Below are positions 1 through 9,798 of a DNA stretch of 64,000 bases, piece by piece. Position 1 is the stretch's first letter. Each line of letters begins with the position of its first letter. Under the pieces are notes generated by a model. That model saw nothing but the letters and a program-made list of their open reading frames with translations. It searched no databases and was not told the DNA's origin. The position numbers were made by a program, and so were the translations under genes. This DNA comes from Paraburkholderia sediminicola (GTDB lineage: Bacteria > Pseudomonadota > Gammaproteobacteria > Burkholderiales > Burkholderiaceae): contig NZ_CADIKC010000005.1 in assembly GCF_902859805.1 (NCBI RefSeq), positions 1-64,000 on the forward strand, given 5' to 3'.

Positions 1-87
1 TTCGGCGCTCAGATGTTCGTATATTTTTCCCATGCAACGCATCCTAACTGAGGCTGTTGCACTTGTATTTTGAAACCGCCAGGCAAA

Positions 88-240
88 AGAAAGCGGCTCA
101 AACCGCTAATGCTAAGTGGGGCCCGTGGTCTGCTGCGGGTAGTGGTGCGACTGGAATCCGTGCTCTCGCACACTCCACGCTAGTGACAAAGGTGTCATCA
201 GCTCCCACTCCGCACTGCGTGCGTCGCGGACGGGTCTGCA
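88..240 (+). repeat. Interspersed repeat, copy 1
   Basis: This stretch recurs in inverted orientation at about 530-675. The best shared block holds AAAGAAAGCGGCTCAAACCG followed by CTAATGCTAAGTGGGGCCCG; the similarity then decays through the GTGGTCTGCT and TAGTGGTGC blocks. No convincing gene lies in 1-840. I see it as an intergenic repeat of the kind scattered through Burkholderia-group genomes; that family assignment is from memory. Confidence 0.6.
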
Positions 241-529
241 TGGGAAACCACGGGCTTCGGTTGAGGTCCGTGGGGGCCGTCGGCTTCGCCTCGGCGACGC
301 GCCTCTGCATTCAGCGCGGAACGCCCTCTTTAAACGATATGCCGGTGTGCTGAATCACCGCCCCTCCCCGCTCCATCCTGCCCCAATCACAGCCACGGTC
401 GCGTTCGCATCTGCGGTTGCCGTTGCCGTTGGCGTTGCAATCGGAATCGAGATGGTGATGGCGGTGCAATGACGAGCCACGACCCGTCGGCGAGGCGTAG
501 GAGTTAAACGTAGAGGGAGGTTTTAAGAA

Positions 530-675
530 GTGCTCTTCGGCGCGCGCAGCGCCGCCGGAAGTATGACGCCCTTGTCACAAGCGTATGCAGGTGCACGAAC
601 CCAGATTCCAGATGCACCACTACCTGTAGCAGACCACGGGCCCCACTTAGCATTAGCGGTTTGAGCCGCTTTCTT
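530..675 (-). repeat. Interspersed repeat, copy 2 (inverted)
   Basis: Reverse complement of the block at 88-240, near-identical over the first 50 bases or so and diverged after that. Together the two copies could form a large imperfect palindrome spanning about 580 bp. Confidence 0.6.
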
Positions 676-678
676 TTG

Positions 679-713
679 CCTACTTTTCTTTGCGGCAGGC
701 AAAGAAAAGTAGG
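679..713. repeat. Perfect 15-bp hairpin in the repeat region
   Basis: CCTACTTTTCTTTGC (679-693) is followed after five bases by its exact reverse complement (699-713). It abuts inverted repeat copy 2 and lies just beyond the 3' end of the permease gene, so it may belong to the repeat family rather than act as a terminator. There is no T-run next to it. Confidence 0.6.
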
Positions 714-840
714 TGCCGCCCCGCACAGGGGCAACGCTAATAGACCACTAACAAAGCAAGGAAAGGCACCAAAGCCAGAACAAGGCCAAAGCGCCAGGAA
801 CACGAACAAAAGCGCCGAGCAGGCAAAAAAACCAGAACCC

Positions 841-2232
841 TCATTTCGCCAACTTAGAATGCCGGCGAGAATACCCAAAATAAATAACCATCCCAATCAG
901 TAACCAAACAACAAACGCCACCCAGGTAACAGCCTGAAGATTGAGCATCAAAAACAGACAAGATGCGACAGCCAACACCGGCACCACCGGCACACCAGGA
1001 CACCGGAACGCCCTCGGCAACTCAGGATGCGTCTTCCGCAAAACCAGCACCGCAATCGACACCATCGAAAACGCAGCCAACGTGCCGATGTTGATCAGCT
1101 CAGCCAGCACATTCAACGGCACCAACGCACCGATCAGCCCGAAGAAAATCCCCACAAGCCACGTCGTAAAGAACGGCGTCGCAAACTTCGGATGCACCCG
1201 GGAAAGCCGTGCAGGCAACAACCCATCCCGCGACATCGCGAAAATCACGCGCGTCTGGCCATACGCCATCACCAGAATCACCGTCAGCATGCCCAACACG
1301 GCGCCAAGGTCGATAAAGCCCGCTACCCACTTCTGACCGGCCACCTGCAACGCGTACGACACCGGGTGCGAAATGTTCGCGAACTGCGCCGACGGCACGA
1401 TACCCGTGACCACAGCCGCCACCGCGACGTACAGCACCGCGCACACGCCCAGCGACGCAATAATTCCGATCGGCAAATCGCGCTTCGGATCCTTCACTTC
1501 CTCCGCCGCGGAAGACACCGAATCGAACCCAATGAACGCGAAGAACATCACCGCCGCCGCGCCGAACACGCCGTTCCAGCCGTTCGGCATGAACGGATGC
1601 CAGTTCGCCGGCGTCACGTGGAAAACGCCCACGCCGATCACCAGCAGCACCACGATCACCTTGATCGCCACCATGATGTTGTTGATGCGCGCGGATTCAC
1701 GCACGCCAAGCGACAACAGTGCCGTGATCGCCATCATCACAAGGAAAGCGGGCAGGTTGAACCATGTCTCGTGCCCCGGCAAAGCGCCCGGCGCCGCCGT
1801 CAGCGCGACCGGCAAGCTCACGCCGAAGCCCGACAGCAGCGATTGCAGATAGCCCGACCAGCCGACCGATACCGCCGACGTAGCCAGCCCATACTCGAGC
1901 ATCAAGTCCCAGCCGATGATCCACGCGGCCAGTTCGCCGAGCGTCGCGTACGAATACGTGTAGATGGACCCCGCAACCGGAATCGTCGAGGCGAACTCGG
2001 CATAGGCGAGCGCGGCGAATCCGCAGGCAATCGCCGCGATCAGGAACGACACCATCAGGGCCGGGCCGGCTTGAACGGCACCCGTGCCGGTCAGCACGAA
2101 AATGCCGGTGCCGATAATGGCGCCGACGCCGAGGAAAGTCAGGTCGAGTGCGCCGAGCGCTTTCTTCAGGCCGGCGTTCTGAGCGCTCGCGGCGATCATG
2201 TGCTCGACGCTCTTCTTGCGGAACAGGGACAT
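841..2232 (-). CDS. APC-family amino-acid permease
   Basis: A 463-residue membrane protein with about 12 hydrophobic segments, the usual length for the amino acid-polyamine-organocation superfamily. The first membrane segment carries the family signature GAIIGTGIFVLTG (about residues 37-49). The middle has the conserved FIGFDSVSSAAEEVKDP stretch typical of the YfnA / cationic amino-acid transporter branch. It should import an amino acid with protons across the inner membrane; the substrate cannot be read from the sequence. It is a single gene, transcribed away from the two-component pair. GGAG lies about 12 bases before the ATG. Confidence 0.85.
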   Translation of the reverse strand: MSLFRKKSVEHMIAASAQNAGLKKALGALDLTFLGVGAIIGTGIFVLTGTGAVQAGPALMVSFLIAAIACGFAALAYAEFASTIPVAGSIYTYSYATLGELAAWIIGWDLMLEYGLATSAVSVGWSGYLQSLLSGFGVSLPVALTAAPGALPGHETWFNLPAFLVMMAITALLSLGVRESARINNIMVAIKVIVVLLVIGVGVFHVTPANWHPFMPNGWNGVFGAAAVMFFAFIGFDSVSSAAEEVKDPKRDLPIGIIASLGVCAVLYVAVAAVVTGIVPSAQFANISHPVSYALQVAGQKWVAGFIDLGAVLGMLTVILVMAYGQTRVIFAMSRDGLLPARLSRVHPKFATPFFTTWLVGIFFGLIGALVPLNVLAELINIGTLAAFSMVSIAVLVLRKTHPELPRAFRCPGVPVVPVLAVASCLFLMLNLQAVTWVAFVVWLLIGMVIYFGYSRRHSKLAK

Positions 2233-2529
2233 TGGCGGTGGGTCTCCAGTAGTGCACGCATCTTGCGCGCCGAATGTCAGGGGAAACCCGCGATTTTAAC
2301 GGATGCGCGCCTTTGCACCATTTTGGGACGGTGTTTTTAGCGTCTGAAGGGGAGGCGAAAAATGCCTGATGAAAGCGATTTGGGCGTGGCGTTTGCCTGA
2401 GCGCAACGCGTGGTGGAAAGCCTTTCGCGCGCCGCACGACCCATCGGGTGAAATCGCGCGCCCGTGCGATCGCACCGGCGCTGGTTGAAGCTTATTTAGC
2501 GATCTGGGGAAGAAAGCTTTAACCGGCCA

Positions 2530-3186
2530 TCAACCGGCCATCGCCGGATTCAAGTCGACGAGACGGTTGCTCATCACATAGAAGGTCAGCTCGGCGTTAT
2601 TGCGCAGCTTCATCTTTTCGAGCAGCCGGGTGCGGTACACGCTGACCGTCTTCACCGAGAGCGATAGCGTCATGGCGATATCCGTGAGCCGCTTGCCGGA
2701 CGCGAGCATGCATAGCGTCTGGTATTCGCGGTCCGAGAGCTTTTCGTGCGGCAATTGTTCGCCGTCGAAGGAGACATAGTCCGCCAGCGCTTCGGCCATG
2801 GCCGGGCTGACGTACTTGCGGCCCGCCGCGACCTGCTGGATTGCGCCGATCATCTGCGCGGCGTCGACCGTCTTCGACAGGTAGCCGGCGGCGCCGGCCT
2901 TCAGCGCGCGCACCGCGTACTGGTCCTCGCGGTACATCGAGAACATCAGTACGGCCACGCGCGGCGCCTTGCGCTTCAAACGCTTGAGCACTTCGACGCC
3001 GTTCATGTCCGGCAGCGAAATGTCGAGCAGCACCACGTCGTAACTGTGTTGGGAAACGGCCTCGAGCGCTTCGGCGCCGGTTTGCGCCTCGGTGACTTCG
3101 CGCGCCACGCCGCGGTCGAGCAGCAACTGGCGGACGCCCTGGCGAACCACCGCATGGTCGTCGGCGAGGAGGATGCGCAGGCTCAT
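2530..3186 (-). CDS. NarL/FixJ-family response regulator
   Basis: 218 residues from the ATG at 3186; an upstream in-frame start would add 24 residues that do not fit the family. The N-terminal receiver domain (1-120) has the acidic pair D9/D10, phospho-acceptor D55 in LLDIS, and K105. The C-terminal LuxR-type helix-turn-helix (about 150-205) contains LSDREYQTLCMLASGK and SVKTVSVYR. It begins 10 bp after the stop of the histidine kinase at 3197-4033, so the two form a two-gene operon and a cognate pair. The target genes are not evident. Confidence 0.9.
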   Translation of the reverse strand: MSLRILLADDHAVVRQGVRQLLLDRGVAREVTEAQTGAEALEAVSQHSYDVVLLDISLPDMNGVEVLKRLKRKAPRVAVLMFSMYREDQYAVRALKAGAAGYLSKTVDAAQMIGAIQQVAAGRKYVSPAMAEALADYVSFDGEQLPHEKLSDREYQTLCMLASGKRLTDIAMTLSLSVKTVSVYRTRLLEKMKLRNNAELTFYVMSNRLVDLNPAMAG

Positions 3187-3196
3187 GATGGCGTGC

Positions 3197-4033
3197 TCAC
3201 GATTGCAGCGCGCGACGCTCGGCGCCCGGTGCGCTTGCCAGCATCGCGTCCCAGGCAAAGCGGGCCTGCACGAGCGTGCCGCGCGACGCGGTGCCGCTGT
3301 CGCCGCGGCCTGAGGCGATTCGCCGGGCGCTGATCCGCAGCGTGCCGTCGAAGGCGGCGCAGCGCGCCTGCATACCGCTCAGGCCGAAATGGCCGCGACG
3401 GCTGCGGGCGGTGCGTGTCAAGCCGATGCCGTCGTCGCTGATGATCAAGGTCAGGTGGCGGCGGCCGGCCTCGATCCGCACGTCGGCGGATTCGGCGCGT
3501 GCGTGCTTGGCAATATTGTTCAGTGCTTCCTGGGCGACCCGGAACACGGCCAGTGCCGCGTCGCTGGGCAGGCGCGTGAGCCGTACATCGGCGGCGCAGA
3601 CGAAACTCGTACGCAGGTTCGTGCGCGCGGCGAAGTCGCCGGTCCATTGCGCCAGCGCGCCGACAATGCCCGCCTCGAGCGATGGCGCATGCAGTTCCGC
3701 GACGGCCTGGCGGCTGGCGGCGCACACGGCGTCGAGCGAGCGATTGGCAACGGCGAGCGCGGCCGCGCACTGCGGCGGCGCATCGGCGGGCAGCCAGGTT
3801 TCGACGCCGGCAAGGGCGAAGCGCGTCGCGGTCAGCTCGGCACCGACGCCGTCGTGCAACTCGCGCGCCACATGGCGGCAGGCAGCTTCCTGTGCCTGGA
3901 CGAGCTCAGCCGACAGTTGGCGTACGCGGGCGCGCAGCTGCGCGAGCTCGCGCTCAGCAGCAGAGGGCGGCGCGGCGTGCGCAAGTGAAGGCGGGATGTG
4001 GGCGCTAAACGGGACGACGGTCGACGTATCCAT
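3197..4033 (-). CDS. Cytoplasmic histidine kinase (NarX-type HisKA_3)
   Basis: 278 residues with no membrane segment and no recognisable sensory domain, so a soluble kinase. Residues 26-55 look coiled-coil. The HisKA_3 dimerisation motif REL-HDGVGAELTA places the phospho-accepting histidine at H60. The ATPase domain shows an N box (QEALNNIAKHA, about 168-178), DDGIGL (200-205) and GHFGLSGM (214-221). It sits directly upstream of its response regulator. The family autophosphorylates and passes the phosphate to the regulator's aspartate. The input signal is unknown. Confidence 0.85.
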   Translation of the reverse strand: MDTSTVVPFSAHIPPSLAHAAPPSAAERELAQLRARVRQLSAELVQAQEAACRHVARELHDGVGAELTATRFALAGVETWLPADAPPQCAAALAVANRSLDAVCAASRQAVAELHAPSLEAGIVGALAQWTGDFAARTNLRTSFVCAADVRLTRLPSDAALAVFRVAQEALNNIAKHARAESADVRIEAGRRHLTLIISDDGIGLTRTARSRRGHFGLSGMQARCAAFDGTLRISARRIASGRGDSGTASRGTLVQARFAWDAMLASAPGAERRALQS

Positions 4034-4400
4034 GACTTTCCCTCTCAGGAAGCAGTGCGAACGGCGAAGCAGGTGCGCATCGGCGGCGCGAAGACGAAAG
4101 AACGCATGCGAGTCTCTGGCCTCCAGTGACGTCCGTTACGCGTTGTGCGCGATGGACAGATTGCTACGTCGCGGCGTAACGAAATTTACATTCAGTAACA
4201 AGTCGACCGTACGATGGGTGTCATATTAATCCGACTAATCGTGCGCCGCGATGATATCTCAAAAAAAGAAAAAAATGCAGGTGCACCAAGGGTTAGCGCC
4301 TACATTTGACGCAATGGTTGATGTCGTGCGGCGTTGGTATTGTAGGAAGAATGCTGACATCAAATGTCAGGGCGATGGCGGCGATTTGTAACTGCGCAAC
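4034..4400. other. Intergenic region upstream of the kinase
   Basis: No gene is supported here. The part around 4170-4290 is clearly AT-richer than the surroundings, with an A-run at 4260-4275, and is the likely promoter region for the two-component operon. I did not find a clean -35/-10 pair. Confidence 0.4.
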
Positions 4401-4428
4401 AAAAAAGGAGCCCGAAGGCTCCTTTCTG
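4401..4428 (-). terminator. Intrinsic terminator of the ferredoxin reductase gene
   Basis: AAAGGAGCC / CGAA loop / GGCTCCTTT makes a perfect 9-bp stem (4404-4425). Read on the minus strand it ends in a run of six T. It lies about 40 bp beyond the stop codon of fpr. Confidence 0.85.
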
Positions 4429-4467
4429 TTGACGAGGCGGCGTGGGCCGCTCAATTTGCGCGTCTGC

Positions 4468-5238
4468 TTAGCCGACGAACGCCTTTTCGACCACGTAGTG
4501 ACCCGGCGCGTTGTTGCTGCCTTCCTGGAAGCCCGCGTCGTCGAGCAGCTTGCGCGTGTCGCGCAGCATGTGCGGGCTGCCGCAGAGCATCACGCGGTCG
4601 TTTTCGAGCGAGAAGCCCGGCACGCCGAGGTCGGCGAACAGCTTTTCGGTTTCGATCAGCTCGGTGATGCGGCCGCGGTTCTGGAACGCTTCGCGCGTCA
4701 CCGTCGGGTAGTACAGCAGCTTTTCCTGCACCAGCTCGCCCAGATGCTCGTGCGCCGGCAGGTGATCCGTGATGTATTCCTTGTACGCCAGCTCGTCGAC
4801 GAAACGGCAGGTGTGCGTCAGAACCACGCGCTCGTAGCGCTCGTAAATGTCAGGATCTTTAATGATCGACATGAACGGCGCGAGACCCGTGCCGGTGGAC
4901 AACAGCCACAGGGTCTTGCCCGGCAGCAGGTTGTCGGCCATCAGCGTGCCGACCGGCTTCTTGCCGATCAGGACTTCGTCGCCGACCTTCAAATGCTGCA
5001 AACGCGACGTGAGCGGGCCGTCCTGCACCTTGATGCTCAGGAATTCGAGGTGCTCTTCGTAGTTCGCACTTGCAAGGCTGTAGGCGCGGATCAGCGGCTT
5101 GCCGTCGACTTCGAGGCCCACCATCGTGAACTGGCCGTTTTCGAAACGGAACGACGGATCGCGCGTGCAGGTGAAGCTGAAAAGCGTATCGGTCCAGTGA
5201 TGGACGCTCAGGACTGTTTGTGAATTCAGGTTGCTCAT
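4468..5238 (-). CDS. fpr: Ferredoxin--NADP(+) reductase
   Basis: 256 residues from the ATG at 5238, the usual size of bacterial Fpr. The FAD-binding motif RAYSLAS (51-57) and the NADP-binding GTGLAPF (116-122) are intact, and the C-terminus VEKAFVG matches the short-tailed bacterial (subclass I) type. The enzyme exchanges electrons between NADPH and ferredoxin or flavodoxin and is often part of oxidative-stress defence. It is monocistronic, with a terminator at 4401. An upstream start at 5298 is in frame but would add a tail not seen in the family. Confidence 0.92.
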   Translation of the reverse strand: MSNLNSQTVLSVHHWTDTLFSFTCTRDPSFRFENGQFTMVGLEVDGKPLIRAYSLASANYEEHLEFLSIKVQDGPLTSRLQHLKVGDEVLIGKKPVGTLMADNLLPGKTLWLLSTGTGLAPFMSIIKDPDIYERYERVVLTHTCRFVDELAYKEYITDHLPAHEHLGELVQEKLLYYPTVTREAFQNRGRITELIETEKLFADLGVPGFSLENDRVMLCGSPHMLRDTRKLLDDAGFQEGSNNAPGHYVVEKAFVG

Positions 5239-5824
5239 GGCTTCTTGGATAGTGCGAAAACAAAGGCGGCCAGTCGTTTTAGCCGGCCGGCACGGCAAGG
5301 GCGATGCTGCGCTAACCCGAGATCGGGAATCACGCGCAATCCGCTATTTTACCGCGCCCGCTGCCCGAGGGCTCTGGCGCGGCGGTTGAGCGTGGTGAAG
5401 CGGGTTACCGGACCTGGAAGCGTCGGCGTCGACGGTTGTGACGATCGGCGCCGCGAAGGACGTTGGCGTGGTTGCAGCCGCGCTTCAGCAAGGGTACGGC
5501 GATGGGCGAAAACCGCGCAGGGCGGCTGCCATCGGCTGTCCGGCATGCGCCGGATAGGCGCCCCGCGCGGGCAACATTTTCAGGATGATACCGAAACCCG
5601 CCGTGCACCGCAGCATTGACCCTGCTGATAAAACTGGCAAAAGGGCGGGAGGTCGGTGCGAAAGTTGAGGAAATTGGGCCGTAAAGGCGAGACGCGCAGG
5701 GCGAACACGTTCAATTATGTTCGCGCTGCCTGGTCTTGCCGGTTGGTACACAAAGGCGGATTGGCGCTTGGACGAAGAGCCGGAATCCGCTGAGAAATAA
5801 GGATTCCAGCGTTTCCTGTTTTGA
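5239..5824. other. 586-bp intergenic region
   Basis: It lies between the start of fpr and the stop of the last transporter gene. Several short open frames exist on both strands but none has a ribosome site plus a recognisable protein. I see no clear hairpin-plus-T terminator for the transporter operon. Confidence 0.4.
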
Positions 5825-6784
5825 TTACGCCGGAGCCGTCACGCGCTTCTTGCCGCGCTGCTTCAGCACTCTCGCCTGCAGCACGATTACCAGCAGCAGG
5901 AACACCCCGCGAATCACCGATTGCCAGTACGCCGACAGGCTGATGAACCCCAGGCCGTTTTCGAAATTCAGCAGATTGAACACCAGCCCGAGCAACAGCA
6001 CGCCGGCGATCGTCATCGCAATCGAGCCTTCGCCGCCGGTGAGTAAGGTGCCGCCAAGTACTACCGCGGAGATCGCGAACAGCTCCCAGCCGACGCCTTC
6101 GTTCGGTTGCCCCGCGCCGAACTGCGCGGCGAGGATTACGCCCGCCATGCCGGCGAGCAGCCCGCTCACGGCATAAGCCATCACCAGCGTGCGGTCGACG
6201 TTCAGGCCCATCAGCCGCGCCGCTTCCTCGCTCCCGCCGATGGCCAGCGAATGCCGCCCGAAGCGCGTGCTGCGCAGCGCGAGCCAGCCGGCGATTGCGG
6301 CGACCGCCGCGACGATCCCCGGGATCGGCAGGCCGAACAGATCGCCTTGACCGAAGTTGCCGAAGTTCGAGTCGGCGGCAATCGACACAGCATCGTTCTT
6401 GCCCAGCAGCAGCGCGACGCCGTGCGCGCCGAGGCTGGTCGCGAGCGTCACGATGAAGGGCAGGATTTTCAGCCGCGTGATGATCAGGCCGTTGAGCACG
6501 CCGACGGCCATGCCTGCCGCGCAACCGGCCGCGACCGCGACCCAGCCGCCGTACACGCTGGTCAACGCGGCGACGACGCTCGCCAAAGCCGCCACCGTGC
6601 CGACCGACAGGTCGATCCCGCCCGTGATGATCACGAAGGCCATACCGATCGAGATCAGCGCGAACATCGAGTTGTAGCGCCAGAACGAGGTGATGTTGTA
6701 GGCCGAGCCGAAATGGTCGTAGCGCACAAGGCCGAGCACGATCAGCGCGACCAGAGCAAGCAGGATAGGAAGGTTCTTTTTCAT
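5825..6784 (-). CDS. yjfF: Sugar ABC transporter permease (YjfF-like)
   Basis: 319 residues from the ATG at 6784, all-helical with 8 to 10 membrane segments, of the BPD_transp_2 (RbsC/AraH) family. The stretch GMAFVIITGGIDLSVG near residues 58-73 is the family hallmark. It is the last gene of a four-gene importer operon and starts 29 bp after the stop of the other permease. By order and similarity it matches E. coli YjfF, half of the galactofuranose importer YtfQRT-YjfF. The substrate here may differ, since Burkholderia members of this family also take up other furanoses or pentoses. Confidence 0.85.
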   Translation of the reverse strand: MKKNLPILLALVALIVLGLVRYDHFGSAYNITSFWRYNSMFALISIGMAFVIITGGIDLSVGTVAALASVVAALTSVYGGWVAVAAGCAAGMAVGVLNGLIITRLKILPFIVTLATSLGAHGVALLLGKNDAVSIAADSNFGNFGQGDLFGLPIPGIVAAVAAIAGWLALRSTRFGRHSLAIGGSEEAARLMGLNVDRTLVMAYAVSGLLAGMAGVILAAQFGAGQPNEGVGWELFAISAVVLGGTLLTGGEGSIAMTIAGVLLLGLVFNLLNFENGLGFISLSAYWQSVIRGVFLLLVIVLQARVLKQRGKKRVTAPA

Positions 6785-6813
6785 CGCATCGAATCCGAAG
6801 TGTCCTGGAGGCG

Positions 6814-7842
6814 TTAGCGCGAGCGCCGCTGCACATAAACCGCCGCGACGATGATGCCGGCCTTCACGACCAGTGCCGCCGCGTCGGGAATGCCGTGCGC
6901 GAGCAGCGTATAGCGCAGCAACTGGATGATCAGCGCGCCGATCAGCGTGCCGCCGATATACGCCTTGCCGCCCGTCAGCGCCGTGCCGCCGACCGCCACT
7001 GCGGCGATCGCGTCGAGTTCGACGCCGAGCCCTACCACGTTCGCATCCGAGGACGAGTTCACCGAAATCGAAATCAGCCCCGCTAACCCGGCGAGCGCGG
7101 CGCACAACGTGTAAGCGATCAGCTTGACCGTGGCCGTCGGCACGCCGCACAGATAGGCGGCCTTTTCGTTGCCGCCGGTAATCAGCAGATACTGGCCGAA
7201 CAGCGTCTTGCGCACGATCCACGCGAACAGCACGACCAGCGCAAGCATCAGCAGCACCTGGAACGGCACGCCGGCGACCTTGCCCAAAGCGATCCACTGG
7301 AAGGCGGGCGTGTTGAACGCCTGCAGGCTGCCATCAGTGACGACCTGGGCGATGCCGCGCCCGGCAATGAACAGCACCAGCGTCGCGACAATCGGCTGGA
7401 CGGATAGCCTCGTCACCAGCAAGCCGTTGAAGACACCGCACGCGGCGGCGGCCAGCACCGGCAGCACGAATGCGAGCGCAATGCCGCCTGGTCCTGGAAT
7501 ATTCAGGAACAGCATCGGGGCGAGCGCCCCCGAGATCGCCATCGACGCGCCCACGGACAGATCGATGCCGCCCGTCGCCACCACCAGCGTCATGCCGATG
7601 CCGACGATCACGATCGTCACCACCTGCGTCATGTTGACGTTGAAGGTCTGCAGCGACCAGAAGTGCGGGGTGAAGATCAGGTTGAAGAGCACCATGGCGA
7701 GCAACACGATCACCTCGCGTTGCATGGCGAGATGACGCCATTTCTTCACCGTCGATGCAGCCGTGGCGCGCGGCGCGGCAGTAGCAGGCATCGGCGGTGC
7801 GGTTTCGTTATGCAACGACTCGGTGTGCAACTTAAGCGCCAT
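6814..7842 (-). CDS. ytfT: Sugar ABC transporter permease (YtfT-like)
   Basis: 342 residues from the ATG at 7842, preceded by GGAGGG; its start overlaps the 3' end of the ATPase gene by 11 bp, which suggests translational coupling. It has an N-terminal cytoplasmic extension of about 35 residues, then the BPD_transp_2 permease domain with the GMTLVVATGGIDLSVG motif. It should pair with the YjfF-like permease to form the membrane channel. Confidence 0.85.
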   Translation of the reverse strand: MALKLHTESLHNETAPPMPATAAPRATAASTVKKWRHLAMQREVIVLLAMVLFNLIFTPHFWSLQTFNVNMTQVVTIVIVGIGMTLVVATGGIDLSVGASMAISGALAPMLFLNIPGPGGIALAFVLPVLAAAACGVFNGLLVTRLSVQPIVATLVLFIAGRGIAQVVTDGSLQAFNTPAFQWIALGKVAGVPFQVLLMLALVVLFAWIVRKTLFGQYLLITGGNEKAAYLCGVPTATVKLIAYTLCAALAGLAGLISISVNSSSDANVVGLGVELDAIAAVAVGGTALTGGKAYIGGTLIGALIIQLLRYTLLAHGIPDAAALVVKAGIIVAAVYVQRRSR

Positions 7843-9457
7843 GACGGTCGCCCTCCAACGCGTCTTCGATATGTGCGGTCTGGGCGGCTTCGACCAGTTG
7901 CGATTGACCTTCGCTGCCGTAGGCGATGGCATCCATGATCGCGGTTTCGCTCATGTCGGTGCCGTTCAGTTCGGCGACGGTGCGGCCGTCGCGGATCACC
8001 ACCGCGCGGTCAGCCACGGCGGTCAGTTCTTCGAGTTCGGAGGCGGACAGCAGCACGGCGAGGCCCGCATCGCGCAGTTCACGCACGATCTTCGCCACGT
8101 CGGCTTTGGCGCCGACGTCGATGCCGCGCGTCGGCTCGTCGAGCAGCAATAGCGAAGGTTCGGCAGCGAGCCAGCGGGCGAGCAGGACCTTCTGCTGATT
8201 GCCGCCCGAGAGTTCGCGAATCGGCTGATCGGCCGAGCGCAGCTTGATGCCGAGCGACGCAATGAAACGGTCGACGATCACCTGCTGTTTCTTCACGTCG
8301 ACCACGCCGTTCTTCGCCAGCGTGCGCAAGCAGACGAGCGTGAGGTTGTCGCGCACCGAGAGTTCGGGGACGATGCCTTCGGCTTTTCGGTCCTCGGTGA
8401 GGTAAGCCAGCCCACGCGCGATGGCATCCTGCGGCGACTTCAATGCCACCTTTTCTCCGCCAATCGACAATGAACCGTGTTCGAGCGGATCGGCGCCGAA
8501 CATCAGGCGCATGGTTTCGGTGCGGCCCGAGCCGAGCAGGCCCGCGAGCCCCACCGCTTCGCCCGCGTGCACTTCAAGCGATACGTCGCTTACTTTCGGA
8601 TGGGCGTTCAGGTTCGTCGCGGCGATCGCCTGCTTGCCGCGCCGCGCAAGGTTCGCCTCGCGCGCAGCGGCGTCTTCGTGCACGACGGCGGCGAGCGTAC
8701 GGCCGAGCATCGTCGTGACGAGTTGCAGCTTGTCCATCTCCGCCATCGTGCTTTGCGCGACTGTCTGGCCGTCGCGCATCACGGTGACGCGGTCGCATAG
8801 CGCATACAGTTCGTCGAGCCGGTGCGAGACGAAAATCACCGCGCGGCCGTCGTCGCGCAGTTTGCGCACCACGGTAAAGAGCAATTCCACTTCGCGTTCA
8901 TCGAGCGACGAGGTCGACTCGTCCATGATGACCATCTTCGCGTCTGACGAGACGGCGCGCGCCAACGCCACCATCTGCTGGATCGCGGTCGAATAGCGGC
9001 CGACCGGTTTCTTCACATCGATCTGCAAACCGAACGAATCGAGCAAGGCGGCGGCGCGTTGCTGTACCGCGCGCCAGTCGATCAGGCCGAAGCGGCGTGG
9101 CTCGCGGCCGAGGAAAATGTTTTCCGCCACCGAACGGAACGGCACCAGGTTGATCTCCTGATAGATCGTGCTGATGCCGGCTTCGCGCGCCTGCTTCGGC
9201 GTGCGGAAATCGACTTCGCGGCCTTCGAAGCGCACGCTGCCCGAGCCCCGCCGATAGGCGCCGGTCAGGATCTTGATCATGGTCGATTTGCCGGCGCCGT
9301 TCTGGCCGATCAGCGCATGCACTTCGCCGGCGGCCACGCTCAGATTGGCGCTGCGCAACGCAGGGACGCCGCCGAAGCTGATGCCGATGTCCTGCATCTC
9401 GAGCAGCGGCGAACGGGTAAGGGGAGAGTGCGGTGTCTGCGTGCCGGATTCCGTCAC
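7832..9457 (-). CDS. ytfR: Sugar ABC transporter ATPase, duplicated (YtfR-like)
   Basis: 541 residues, the usual size for RbsA/MglA-type proteins with two fused ATPase domains. I chose the GTG at 9457 because AGGAGG stands just upstream; longer in-frame starts exist but lack a site. Walker A GQNGAGKST is at 51-59 and the first Walker B is in VIMDES. The second domain has the family's degenerate Walker A (GLLGSGRTE), an intact LSGGNQQK signature and LLLDEPTRGIDVG. It powers import by the two permeases encoded downstream. Confidence 0.9.
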   Translation of the reverse strand: MTESGTQTPHSPLTRSPLLEMQDIGISFGGVPALRSANLSVAAGEVHALIGQNGAGKSTMIKILTGAYRRGSGSVRFEGREVDFRTPKQAREAGISTIYQEINLVPFRSVAENIFLGREPRRFGLIDWRAVQQRAAALLDSFGLQIDVKKPVGRYSTAIQQMVALARAVSSDAKMVIMDESTSSLDEREVELLFTVVRKLRDDGRAVIFVSHRLDELYALCDRVTVMRDGQTVAQSTMAEMDKLQLVTTMLGRTLAAVVHEDAAAREANLARRGKQAIAATNLNAHPKVSDVSLEVHAGEAVGLAGLLGSGRTETMRLMFGADPLEHGSLSIGGEKVALKSPQDAIARGLAYLTEDRKAEGIVPELSVRDNLTLVCLRTLAKNGVVDVKKQQVIVDRFIASLGIKLRSADQPIRELSGGNQQKVLLARWLAAEPSLLLLDEPTRGIDVGAKADVAKIVRELRDAGLAVLLSASELEELTAVADRAVVIRDGRTVAELNGTDMSETAIMDAIAYGSEGQSQLVEAAQTAHIEDALEGDRHGA

Positions 9458-9798
9458 GGGGTGTCCTCCTGATGCGTGTGCTGCTTCACGTGCTGCTTTA
9501 CGTGCTGCGTTATGCGCTGGGCCGTGCGAGCCGCTGTGGCCGTTCGTTCGGGCTCCATGCCGGCGGTGTCGTCGAACCATGTTACGCCGCATAAAAGCGA
9601 AGCGACGGTCCGTGCTGCCACGAACGCGTCGCTCCGAACCCTTCCCGTCACCCGCCCCCCGAGGAGACTGATTCGGGGCGGAGACGTCCTGTGGGCACAG
9701 CCCTCGAAGAGGCTTTCTCCGAGGTACGGAGCGCTTGGACACTCCGCTAAAGCGCTACCCTCAAGCTGCAAAATCGCGTGTACGGCGGCGGCTGTCGA
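9458..9798. other. 341-bp gap between the binding protein and ATPase genes
   Basis: No gene is supported. The stretch is unusually long for the inside of such an operon, so separate processing or a weak internal promoter is possible. A short near-tandem repeat (CGTGCTGCTTTACGTGCTGC and neighbours) occurs at 9482-9520. Confidence 0.35.

Noticed and set aside
57-353. Open frame of 98 codons at the window start
   Set aside because: It lies inside an interspersed repeat, has no recognisable protein and overlaps an opposing frame equally long.
1027-2340. 437-codon open frame opposite the permease
   Set aside because: Arg/His-rich shadow of the permease gene in a GC-rich genome; no ribosome site or domain.
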